DNA from: CAWANF01 sp963783355
Lineage (GTDB): Bacteria > Bacteroidota > Rhodothermia > Balneolales > DATFMH01
DNA: 64,000 bases
Reading direction: 5' to 3'
Assembly (NCBI GenBank): GCA_963783355.1
Contig: CAWANF010000001.1
Location: 372,001-436,000 of the forward strand
A program made the position numbers and the translations under genes. The notes beneath the pieces are model-generated. The model was given only the letters and a program-made list of their open reading frames with translations. It made no database searches and had not been told where the DNA came from. Below, in pieces: positions 52,288 through 61,300 of the stretch (the first letter of the stretch is position 1; each line of letters starts with the position of its first letter).

Positions 52288-53577
52288 TTAATTTGCCAGT
52301 TTTAGAAAGGTTTGTGATAGACGGTGATAATCTACAATATTAACACCTGTATAATAAAACCTCAAAATATCTTTGTATGTCCAGCCTGCATCCGCTAATC
52401 CTTTAGCTCCCCATTGGCATAATCCGATACCGTGACCCAGGCCGTGTCCACTGAATATACACATTTGTCCTTCAATTTTCATTTTAAATAATGTGCTTTC
52501 CATGGAATCCTGACCAAATTGTTTCATTATAGCCAATCTAACATCATTTGAAGCGAGATCGTACGGTTGGGATGAGGCTTTCACTTTCAAAAAGAAATCA
52601 GTGACACGTTTGTGATTACTGTATTCAAGACTGTCAATACTAACAATTTTTTTTTCACTTAATCGACTAAAAATTTGGTTTAATTGGTATTTAGAAATCC
52701 GGAATGTCCAATTAAAGTGCGGTGATTGACGACATGCTCCATGATCATTGACCGAGCGGAGATAGGGAAGAGGATGACTGCCTTTCCAGACATTTTCATT
52801 ATTGGCAGTAACTCCACCGCAGGTGCTTGAATAAGCTGCCAGGATCAGTTTTCCGCTCCATGTTAAAATCTCCCCGCTTGTTGCCAGGGCGGCATCCAGG
52901 TAGTATGGTTTCGTAATGAGTTCTCCATTGTATACCTGGCTCATGGTATGATCCGTCAATTCATAATCTGATTGTCCGAATTTGCTGATATTCCATAATG
53001 CGTAAGTACGGGATATGACGGCCTGCGCTTTTAAGGCTTCATTTTCGGTAAAATTCATTTCAGACCCTACGACACTTCCTACATAATCTTCCAGACTCGT
53101 TTTATTAATAATCTGGATATCGTCTTGGCCTTTTTTAATATTTAAGTGAATAATTCCGCGGTAGTATCGATAAGGAATACCGGAAATATGAATCCGTGTC
53201 AGAGCAATTTCGCCTCCTTTGATAATCCAGTTGCTGCCCTGAATCCGTTTCTTTCCATTTTGATAAATAATGGTATTTTTCCAGCGGTAAAATTTTACCG
53301 GAATATAGCTGTCTGCAAGAGTATCAATACATTGGCCTTTTCTGAAAATAAAAACCTGTCCGTCTTTAGCAGACAACAGAATTTCCCTGGGTTTTTCTGT
53401 TTGGAACAGCAGTACACGAAGGCTGTCGACCTTATTCAGATTCAGGGAGATTTCGGGTATTATAGATTTTTTTGGATGAGGGGGATTCCATTTAGTCGGA
53501 AAAGCCGACACCCAATGAGGTGCTGATAAAATTCCCGCAATCATTACATACAAACAGTAATCCCAGAAACGTTTCAA
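52288..53577 (-). CDS. SpoIID/LytB-domain exported protein
   Basis: A 429-residue protein with a signal peptide (about 1-24) and a SpoIID domain. Conserved parts include LEDYVGSVVGSEM (catalytic-type Glu), EALKAQAVISRTYAL, YSSTCGGVTANNENVW and FSGHGLGHGIGLCQWGAKGLADAG. In endospore formers SpoIID is a lytic transglycosylase acting on denuded glycan. In Bacteroidota such proteins are presumed periplasmic peptidoglycan enzymes. It heads a two-gene run with the DUF4290-like protein and is divergent from the cystathionine beta-synthase gene. Confidence 0.88.
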   Translation of the reverse strand: MKRFWDYCLYVMIAGILSAPHWVSAFPTKWNPPHPKKSIIPEISLNLNKVDSLRVLLFQTEKPREILLSAKDGQVFIFRKGQCIDTLADSYIPVKFYRWKNTIIYQNGKKRIQGSNWIIKGGEIALTRIHISGIPYRYYRGIIHLNIKKGQDDIQIINKTSLEDYVGSVVGSEMNFTENEALKAQAVISRTYALWNISKFGQSDYELTDHTMSQVYNGELITKPYYLDAALATSGEILTWSGKLILAAYSSTCGGVTANNENVWKGSHPLPYLRSVNDHGACRQSPHFNWTFRISKYQLNQIFSRLSEKKIVSIDSLEYSNHKRVTDFFLKVKASSQPYDLASNDVRLAIMKQFGQDSMESTLFKMKIEGQMCIFSGHGLGHGIGLCQWGAKGLADAGWTYKDILRFYYTGVNIVDYHRLSQTFLKLAN

Positions 53578-53762
53578 ATTATATAATGGTTTAAACAGGT
53601 TTGGAAAGTAAAAGGGCAGAATATGGAACGAATATCAAACTTAATCAAGCCATTATTTATATTTCGTTCCCGATTCGAATTCAGAAAAGATTAGATTTGC
53701 CTATATTATAAGCATTACGGCGATTGTATTTTTGAAAAAACTGAAAAATTCTAACAAAAAAT

Positions 53763-55157
53763 ATGTGGTATAATTCAATTATTGAGACTATCGGTAATAC
53801 TCCGCTGGTCAAGTTAAATAATATTAATGAAGGATTAAGCGCTACGTTTCTGGCTAAAGTAGAATACTTCAATCCCGGTCAAAGTGTTAAGGATCGCATA
53901 GCCTTAAAAATGATCGAGGATGCCGAGCAGGAGGGCAAGCTGAAACCAGGTGCAACTATTATTGAAGGAACTTCCGGAAATACGGGGATGGGACTGGCTC
54001 TGGCTGCAGCCATTAAGGGATACAATTGTATCTTTACAACAACCGATAAACAGAGTACCGAGAAAGTAAATATTTTAAGAGCTTTAGGAGCCGAAGTAAA
54101 AGTTTGCCCGACCAATGTGGAGCCCGATGATCCCCGGAGTTATTATTCGGTGGCCCGTCGTCTGAATGAGGAGATACCCAATTCTTATTATCCCAATCAA
54201 TATGATAATCCAAGCAATTCGGTAGCGCATTTTGAAACAACAGGGCCTGAAATATGGGAACAAACCGAAGGAAAAATCACCCATTTTGTAGCAGGTATGG
54301 GAACAGGTGGAACCATATCGGGGACATCACGTTATCTAAAAAGTAAAAACAAAAATATCAAGATTATCGGGGTTGATCCGGTTGGGTCTGTTTATAAGTC
54401 GTTCCATGAAACACGAAATTTTGATAAGACGCAGGTCGCTCCGTACCTGACGGAAGGTATCGGCGAGGATATCATACCGGAGAATATGGATTTCGATATT
54501 ATTGATGAAGTCATTCAGTGCTCCGATAAGGATGCGTTCCTGACAACGCGTGCTCTTGCCCGCAGAGAAGGCCTGTTCGTCGGTGGTTCCAGCGGTACGG
54601 CCATTTGGGGAGCCATCGAATATGCAAAATCGCACGATTTAACAGAGAAAGATCTGATGGTCATCTTGTTGCCTGATACGGGCAGCCGTTATGTATCTAA
54701 AATCTATAATGATACCTGGATGCAGAATAATGGATTTCTTGATCAGACAACGAGTATGACGGCCCGCGATATCCTGAAAATGAAATTCAAAGATAAATCA
54801 TCTATGATCACCGTTAAACCGGATGATACGCTTGGTGCAGCTATTCAGATTATGAGTGAAAGCGGGATTTCACAAGTTCCGGTTATGGACGATTTTAAAA
54901 TCATCGGGAGCCTGAATGAATCTCAATTGCTGAATTACCTGATTGATGACCCGATGGCCAAAAATAAAACGGTAGCCGAGTTGATGGGAAAACCGTTGCC
55001 TGTAGTTTCAGGAGATTTGAGGCTTACTCAGATCAGCAAGATGCTGGATAAGAATACGCCGGCTGTTATTGTGAAAGTCAATGAATCGGATATGCACATT
55101 TTAACACGCAGTGATCTTATTAACGCGATTTCAAATACATCAAAAAAAGATTCTTAA
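53763..55157 (+). CDS. Cystathionine beta-synthase with C-terminal CBS pair
   Basis: A 464-residue PLP enzyme making cystathionine from serine (or cysteine synthesis in some relatives) and homocysteine. The PLP Lys is in NPGQSVKDRIALKMI (about residue 42), the substrate loop is EGTSGNTGMGLALAAA, the phosphate loop GMGTGGTISGTSRYL, and FVGGSSGTA follows. Residues about 335-455 form two CBS modules (MTARDILKMKFKD..., AELMGKPLPVVSGDLRL...), which usually bind adenosyl compounds. TAGATTTG at 53,692 resembles a Bacteroidota -7 element. The DUF3467 gene begins 10 bases after the stop. Confidence 0.9.
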   Translation: MWYNSIIETIGNTPLVKLNNINEGLSATFLAKVEYFNPGQSVKDRIALKMIEDAEQEGKLKPGATIIEGTSGNTGMGLALAAAIKGYNCIFTTTDKQSTEKVNILRALGAEVKVCPTNVEPDDPRSYYSVARRLNEEIPNSYYPNQYDNPSNSVAHFETTGPEIWEQTEGKITHFVAGMGTGGTISGTSRYLKSKNKNIKIIGVDPVGSVYKSFHETRNFDKTQVAPYLTEGIGEDIIPENMDFDIIDEVIQCSDKDAFLTTRALARREGLFVGGSSGTAIWGAIEYAKSHDLTEKDLMVILLPDTGSRYVSKIYNDTWMQNNGFLDQTTSMTARDILKMKFKDKSSMITVKPDDTLGAAIQIMSESGISQVPVMDDFKIIGSLNESQLLNYLIDDPMAKNKTVAELMGKPLPVVSGDLRLTQISKMLDKNTPAVIVKVNESDMHILTRSDLINAISNTSKKDS

Positions 55158-55167
55158 AGGGGAAAAA

Positions 55168-55473
55168 ATGCAACAAGACGAAAATCAACTGGAGATAGAA
55201 TTAAATGAACAAGAAGCAGGAGGGACGTATTCCAATTTAGTAATGATCACTCATTCTGCTTCTGAATTTATTCTCGATTTCATAGCTGTTATGCCGGGTT
55301 TGCCGAAGGCTAAAGTGGTCAAGCGTATGATACTGACTCCGGATCATGCCAAAAGGCTGGTTAATGCGCTGAATGATAATGTTAAACGCTATGAAGAACA
55401 GTTCGGGGAAATCAAAACGGATGGAAGTCCTGAAATACCGATGACTTATCGCGGGCCCATTCCAGAAGCCTGA
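55168..55473 (+). CDS. DUF3467-family protein
   Basis: A 101-residue protein starting at ATG 55,168, with AAAGGGGAA just upstream. The frame is open further left into the preceding gene, but the ribosome site and family start favour this codon. GGTYSNLVMITHSASEFILDFI and VKRMILTPDHAKRLVNALNDNV are DUF3467 features; the family is small, cytoplasmic and of unknown role. Close coupling to cystathionine beta-synthase may be accidental. A terminator follows at 55,497. Confidence 0.88.
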   Translation: MQQDENQLEIELNEQEAGGTYSNLVMITHSASEFILDFIAVMPGLPKAKVVKRMILTPDHAKRLVNALNDNVKRYEEQFGEIKTDGSPEIPMTYRGPIPEA

Positions 55474-55496
55474 TCTTATCAAATACCGATTTTACG

Positions 55497-55522
55497 AAGG
55501 GCGATCATATCGCCCTTTTTTA
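55497..55522 (+). terminator. Terminator after DUF3467 gene
   Basis: A perfect 9-bp stem, AAGGGCGAT at 55,497-55,505 with ATCGCCCTT at 55,509-55,517, is followed by a T-run that overlaps the stop of the convergent lptG-like gene. Confidence 0.9.
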
Positions 55523-56602
55523 TTTTTTTGCGAAGATTATTAATCCGATACCTGCCAACAGAAAGCAAACGTGTGGAGACAAAGCGGCCACAAGAGGGGA
55601 TATTTCCCCTGTCGTTCCGAATGGTTCCGCTAATTTCATAAAAACGAGATACAGAAAACTAATAACCAGTCCATAAGCGATATTAACACCATGGCCTGCT
55701 TTTCGTTTTTCAAAAGCCAGCGCCAGTCCGATAAGCGTTACTACAATGATAGAAAAAGGATAAGATAGTTTGTCGTAAAATTGAACTTTGGGAAGATCGA
55801 CATCGCCTGCCCCGCTTATTTCGAGGGAATGAATATAGTTTTCAATTTCCGGGTAGGTGAGTTGATAAACATCGGTGGTGGTTCGGGCCAAATCACGGGG
55901 AAATAAATTCAGTGTGGTATCCCTTTTTGCAAATTTTTCCGTTATATACCCTTTGTTATCGTAAATCCTGCGTTCACCGGTTATCATCTGCCAGACTTTC
56001 TTCTTTTTTTGCCATTCCATACGGATAAGGTCGAGTGTTTCGACAATTTTGTCCCCGTCGAATTTAAAAAATCGAACTTTATATGCCACATCGTTTCGTG
56101 GATCGAAATAATTGATCATCACCAGTGAATGTTTCGATTCCTGCCGGAAAATCTGGCTATTGTCGATTCGATCCGCTTGTTTATTGAGGTACGTTCGTTC
56201 GAAAGCGATACGTTTGGCATTGGATTTCGGAACGATAAACCCATCGAGATAACTAATGATTAGGCTGGCAAATACAGCAAACAGAAGGTAGGGCATCATG
56301 AAACGGTACAGGCTGACTCCTGCTGCTTTTAAAGCCACAATTTCAAGTCGGTCGGCCATTTGGCCGGTAACCAGCAGGCAGGCGATAAAAATGGCCACCG
56401 GTGTAACCAAACGGGTCATTTCCGGTATATAATTCAGATAATAAACCTCGATAACCTGTTCAACCGTAGCACCATGATCCGTAAACTCATCGCTGTTCTG
56501 GGAAAAATCGATGATAATAAAAATGAATATAAGCACTACAAGCACGAATAATGTGATAGTGAATAAGCGAAAGATGATATAACGATCAATTTTATGTGGC
56601 AC
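55520..56602 (-). CDS. lptG: LptF/LptG-family permease (LptG-like)
   Basis: A 360-residue YjgP/YjgQ permease with six predicted helices: three near residues 10-115, a periplasmic beta-rich domain (about 130-265) and three after. The conserved cytoplasmic segment ADRLEIVALKAAGVSLYRFM is the part that contacts the LptB ATPase. LptF and LptG extract lipopolysaccharide from the inner membrane for export. It starts one base after the stop of the longer family member and is certainly co-transcribed with it. Naming as LptG rests on order and length. Confidence 0.88.
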   Translation of the reverse strand: MPHKIDRYIIFRLFTITLFVLVVLIFIFIIIDFSQNSDEFTDHGATVEQVIEVYYLNYIPEMTRLVTPVAIFIACLLVTGQMADRLEIVALKAAGVSLYRFMMPYLLFAVFASLIISYLDGFIVPKSNAKRIAFERTYLNKQADRIDNSQIFRQESKHSLVMINYFDPRNDVAYKVRFFKFDGDKIVETLDLIRMEWQKKKKVWQMITGERRIYDNKGYITEKFAKRDTTLNLFPRDLARTTTDVYQLTYPEIENYIHSLEISGAGDVDLPKVQFYDKLSYPFSIIVVTLIGLALAFEKRKAGHGVNIAYGLVISFLYLVFMKLAEPFGTTGEISPLVAALSPHVCFLLAGIGLIIFAKK

Positions 56603-56603
56603 G

Positions 56604-58049
56604 TCAGCTGTTCCTGCGTTTTATGAACTTGCCCCGGGTTACCCTGTATGTTAAAAATATGCCAAGAACCCCTAGTACGATGTTACTGAACCACATCGAT
56701 ATGAAAGGGGAAATGTACATATGATCGGCCAGTTTTTCACCCTGGATGAGGCTAATCCAATAAAAAGTAAATGTTATGGCACATATGAGAGCAGCGTATC
56801 CAAGATTTCCTTTACGGGTCAGCATACCCAAAGGTGCGCCAATTAAAACAAAGATGATACAGCCAAAGGGAATAGCAATTTTCTTATGAACCTCAACCCT
56901 GTATTGGGCAATTCGTTGTGTACGCCATTTTAAATTAATGTTCATGTTTTCAAGGTTGATCATACTTTGCCGGACTTTTTGAATACCCATTTGAGAGACA
57001 TTCTTTTCATCGTATAGGTTTTTAGTATGATTCAGAACTACAAATTTTGAAGGCAAAACGGCCATTGTATCTGTAGGATCAATGTATTGTTTCTGATGCT
57101 CTTGGCTATGATTCGTAACAGGCGATTTCTTTTCGCTTTTATAAGTTTGCCAATCAATTTTATTTGGTGAGTAAAATTTGTTGTATACGCTGACCTGGCT
57201 TGCCATCTCTTTTTTTAATGTGTCGATAACCGCGACCATAGCCTGGGCACTCATAGTCCGATCATCACGGCTGTATCGATCCGGATTGGATTTTGAAAAT
57301 GCCAGTTGTGACAAGTCGAAACTAATTCGATACTCGCCAAAAGAAGTTTTATCAATCAGCCTCTTATACCGGTAATCCCTGGGCAGGTAACGCATCAGAT
57401 GCCCGTCATACAGGTACAAAGTGAGCGTTTCCTGGTCTTTTTCACTCTTAAGCAGCCCTTTTTGAGCCTTGATTATTGCGAAATTGTGGTCATTGTTCTG
57501 CTGTTGGAAGAGGGTGACATCATAAAGGGAATCGGTTTGAGAATCGATTCTCTTAACTAAAAAGGTATACCCTGAGATACCTTTGTAAAACGTGTTGGGT
57601 TTCAAATCGAATCCGGGTTTTTTCAAACGAATATCAATAAATAATGCCCGTGCCCGGTAATTAGCTTCGGGCAGCACGTAATTTGAAAACCATGCCAATC
57701 CGATCCCTAATAAGACGCCGATTAATATCATCGGGCTAATCATCCTGAAAGGACTTACGCCGCCGGCTTTCAAGGCCGTCAATTCATTTAATTCAGAAAA
57801 ACGTCCGTAAGCCATAAGAGAGGAAACCAGCACGGCCATCGGAACGGCAAGAACAACCATATAAGCAAGATTAGAAAATATCAAGTCGAGTACAATGGAA
57901 GCAGGGATTCCTTTGCCAACAAGCTTATCGATATAGAGAATAAGGAACTGCATTAATAACAGGAACATAATGGTCAGGAATACAAAAATAAACGGACCAA
58001 TATGCCTTCGTATTAAATCTTTCTGTAAAGCTGTTGGATAAAATTGCAT
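56604..58049 (-). CDS. lptF: LptF/LptG-family permease (LptF-like, with extended periplasmic domain)
   Basis: A 481-residue YjgP/YjgQ permease. It has the usual six helices and the FSELNELTALKAGGVSPFRM coupling segment (about residues 92-111). The periplasmic part is about 100 residues longer than in the partner and includes a low-complexity stretch (KSEKKSPVTNHSQEHQKQ), as often seen in Bacteroidota. Together with the following gene it should form the heterodimeric LPS extractor. LptB and the LptC/A parts are not in the window. Confidence 0.88.
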   Translation of the reverse strand: MQFYPTALQKDLIRRHIGPFIFVFLTIMFLLLMQFLILYIDKLVGKGIPASIVLDLIFSNLAYMVVLAVPMAVLVSSLMAYGRFSELNELTALKAGGVSPFRMISPMILIGVLLGIGLAWFSNYVLPEANYRARALFIDIRLKKPGFDLKPNTFYKGISGYTFLVKRIDSQTDSLYDVTLFQQQNNDHNFAIIKAQKGLLKSEKDQETLTLYLYDGHLMRYLPRDYRYKRLIDKTSFGEYRISFDLSQLAFSKSNPDRYSRDDRTMSAQAMVAVIDTLKKEMASQVSVYNKFYSPNKIDWQTYKSEKKSPVTNHSQEHQKQYIDPTDTMAVLPSKFVVLNHTKNLYDEKNVSQMGIQKVRQSMINLENMNINLKWRTQRIAQYRVEVHKKIAIPFGCIIFVLIGAPLGMLTRKGNLGYAALICAITFTFYWISLIQGEKLADHMYISPFISMWFSNIVLGVLGIFLTYRVTRGKFIKRRNS

Positions 58050-58356
58050 GTTTTATGCTGAAATTGTACTTGCCGAGTATTTAAATTCCTGCTATCATGA
58101 AGCCCAATAGAGGGTAATTTATGGAAGAATTTACCAAAATAAGCATTTTTACTTCCATGGAGTTTAAATATTTCTTTAAAAACATTATAATCGAATTTCG
58201 ATATATAATGAATGTCGCAAACTTTCTGTAAATTCAATCTGGAATTAAAATTTAAAAGGAGCGCCTATAACCTGATTGTTAAGCGTAGTTGCCCTGGATC
58301 ATTCCACCTGATTCAACACTAATATAACCAACGTAGAACCGAATACCGTAATCTGA
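58050..58356. promoter_or_regulatory. 307-base divergent gap between lptF-like gene and sprA
   Basis: No gene or RNA is recognised. It must carry promoters for both large envelope genes. Confidence 0.35.
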
Positions 58357-61300
58357 GTGCAGCTCGTAAATCGTAATATTTCTATTACATCAGGTATCTT
58401 CCTAGCGCTCTTTTTTTGGGGTTTCCAATCAGTCGCCGTTATGGCTCAGACATTTCAGAGCCGAAATATTCAAAAGGAAAAGACCCCATCGTCTAAGACG
58501 CTCGTTCAGACCGCAGATAGCACGGTAAGGATAGATAGTGTCTATTTCCCGAATCCCAAATGGCACAGAGTTGTAACGCCTTTCCGGAGAAAAAGATCAC
58601 CTCTGATTCAGCCAGATTTTCCTGATGACAAGGTAGTTGTAACCCGCGACTCCTCAGGGTATTATAGTGTCGAAAGACAGGTGATGGGAATGCCTGCGTC
58701 CATGGTAACAAGGTACAATCCCGAAGAATATGACAGCCTGAGCCTGCGACACAACCTCTATGAAAATTGGGTAAGCCTTGTGCAGGAGGCTAATTTGAAA
58801 CGTGAGATTAAAAAAGGACTGCTTGACTTTAAAATCAACATTCCCGGCGGACGTAAATCGGCTTTCACAACTATTTTCGGTAAGCCGGAAGTGAATCTTC
58901 GCGTAACGGGTACAGCCAATATGAATATCGGGGCTTCGATTCAAAAGACAGCCGATCCATCACTCCCGCCCGATCAGCAGAAACGGGTCGACCCGACATT
59001 TAACCAAAACTTGAAACTGAATATACAGGGAACTATTGGCGATAAGCTCAATGTAAGCACCGACTGGGATACAGAACGACCGTTTGATTATCAGAACCGC
59101 TTAAAACTGGAGTACACCGGGTACGACGACGAGATATTGAAATCGGTAGAATTGGGTAATGTTTCGATGGAAACCGGAAATTCACTCATTCGTGGGGGTG
59201 GGGCTTTATTTGGGATCAAGTCGGTGGCAAAACTGGGAGCTTTGCAGGTCACATCGGTCGTATCGCAGCAACAGGGTAAAGGCAATACGCAAACAATTAC
59301 TGGTGGTTCTCAAACACAGTCCTTTTCTATCAATCCTGCCGATTATGAGAATAACAAAGACTTTTACATCAACTTTTATTCCTGGGATGAGTTTGAAAAA
59401 GCGGTAGCTAATCCCCAGGTAAATACGACTCTTTTCAATTTTTCCAATATCAAGATTTATAAACTCGACATTGGGAATCAAAATATCACCGATCCGCAGC
59501 CGGGGGTGGCTATCGTGGAATTGGGCACTCGTAAGCAGGGCGATCAGTATTTGCCTCCTGATGAAAGCGGAGATAATTTGAACGAGAGTATCCTGAATCA
59601 AATACGCAGTTCTAAAATAGACACAATCGACGTGAGCAGCCTTGCTCAGCGTCTTAATATAGGTGATGATCGGGATATTGTGAAAGGTACCTGGATTGAA
59701 CTGCAACAGGGGCAGGATTACACGATGAACCAGGGCCTGGGGTTATTATTCCTGAAGACGGCGTTATTACCTAATGAGGCTCTTGCGGTTGCATATGATT
59801 ATACAGATCAAAACGGCCAGGTTCATCATGTAGGTGATGTTCAAAGTTTGGGTCAGTCGGTCAAGATTTTAAAACTTATCCGCCAGCCGAATATGACCAG
59901 TGATTATTCGACATGGGGTTTGACGATGCGTAATATATATGCTCTCGGCCCAACCAATCTGACCGAAAACGGAACCGATGTGGCCGTGTATTACACCGGG
60001 AAAAATACTGATTCCGAGACGCTCCCGTATTTCAATACCACGTTATTAACGGATTTGGGACTCGACCGTGTTAACCAGGACGGTCAAACGACTCCTGACA
60101 ACCAGATTGATTTTATTCCGCCCATTATGGATGCCACAGGGGGACGGATTATGTTCCCTTATCGGGAGCCTTTCGGATCTCGCATCACGAATTTGATTGA
60201 TAACAACAAGTCGGTTCCTAACCCGCAGGATCTGTCTAATAATTTGGCATTTAACAACTTGTACACCGATCCACAGGAAATAGCTCAACAGGAATCGAAG
60301 AATAATATCTACGAAATTAAAGGAACCGCCAAAGGCGGGGCATCCGATACCTATAACCTGGGCATAGCCCTGGTTGAGGGAAGTGTGAAAGTTTTTTCAA
60401 ATGGTGTTCAGCTTAACGAAGGAGTTGACTACAGTGTCGATTATTCTTTAGGAAACATCTTCATCACCAATAAAAAATACCTGGCTCCCGGGCAACAGAT
60501 TAGTATTCAATACGAAAGTAACCAGCTTCTGCAGATTCAGCAGACTTCGTTTACCGGAATTCGTGCACAATACGATATCTCCAAAAATATACATATCGGA
60601 ACTACGTATTTCCGATTGAAAGACAAGCCGTTAACGGATAAAGTCAGAATCGGGGATGAGCCGATAAATAATTCCATGATTGGATTTGATGCCAATGCAA
60701 AATTCAATACGCCATGGCTGACACGCGCCATAGACAAGATCCCCTTATTACAAACAAAAGCGCCGTCGAGCCTGTCATTCAGTGGTGAGTTTGCTCAATT
60801 ACGTCCGGGTGTGGCACAAACCAATGCGGTTCAAACTGCCATTCGGAGTGGTAAATTATCACCTGATGAGAAGAAGGGGTTATCGTTCATCGATGATTTT
60901 GAAGGTTCAAAGACCAGTTTCAGTTTCCTGAATCCGGGTTTATGGCATTTGGCTGCGGCACCTGCGGCGATTCCCGGTTATGATGCAGATATTAATCATC
61001 CTTCCGAGACGCTTCAGGATAAAGTAAATCGATCGGATTTGCGGGCTCAGTTTTCCTGGTATATGCTGCCCATTAATATTTCTTCGCTTTTAGGCATACA
61101 AAGGGATCGTGTGACGGCTAAAGTCAGCGTGACGGATATCTTCCCGCAGAAGAAAACATTGCCGCAGGAAAGTACAATACAGCCGCTTGATATTTATTAC
61201 AATCCATCGGTACGGGGGCCATACAATTATAATCCGGACATGAAGAATTTGCTGGAAAATCAGCCTAAAAAAACGTGGGGCGGAATGACCACGGCCCTGC

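Noticed and set aside
55111..55167. Extended start of the DUF3467 protein overlapping cystathionine beta-synthase
   Set aside because: The ATG at 55,168 has a good purine-rich site and matches the family start.
58240..58356. Possible tRNA or small RNA before sprA
   Set aside because: No cloverleaf arms, T-loop sequence or terminator could be found there.
59206..59706. 166-codon open frame on the minus strand
   Set aside because: It lies wholly inside sprA, whose plus-strand frame is uninterrupted and clearly homologous to SprA; the antisense product has no recognisable features.
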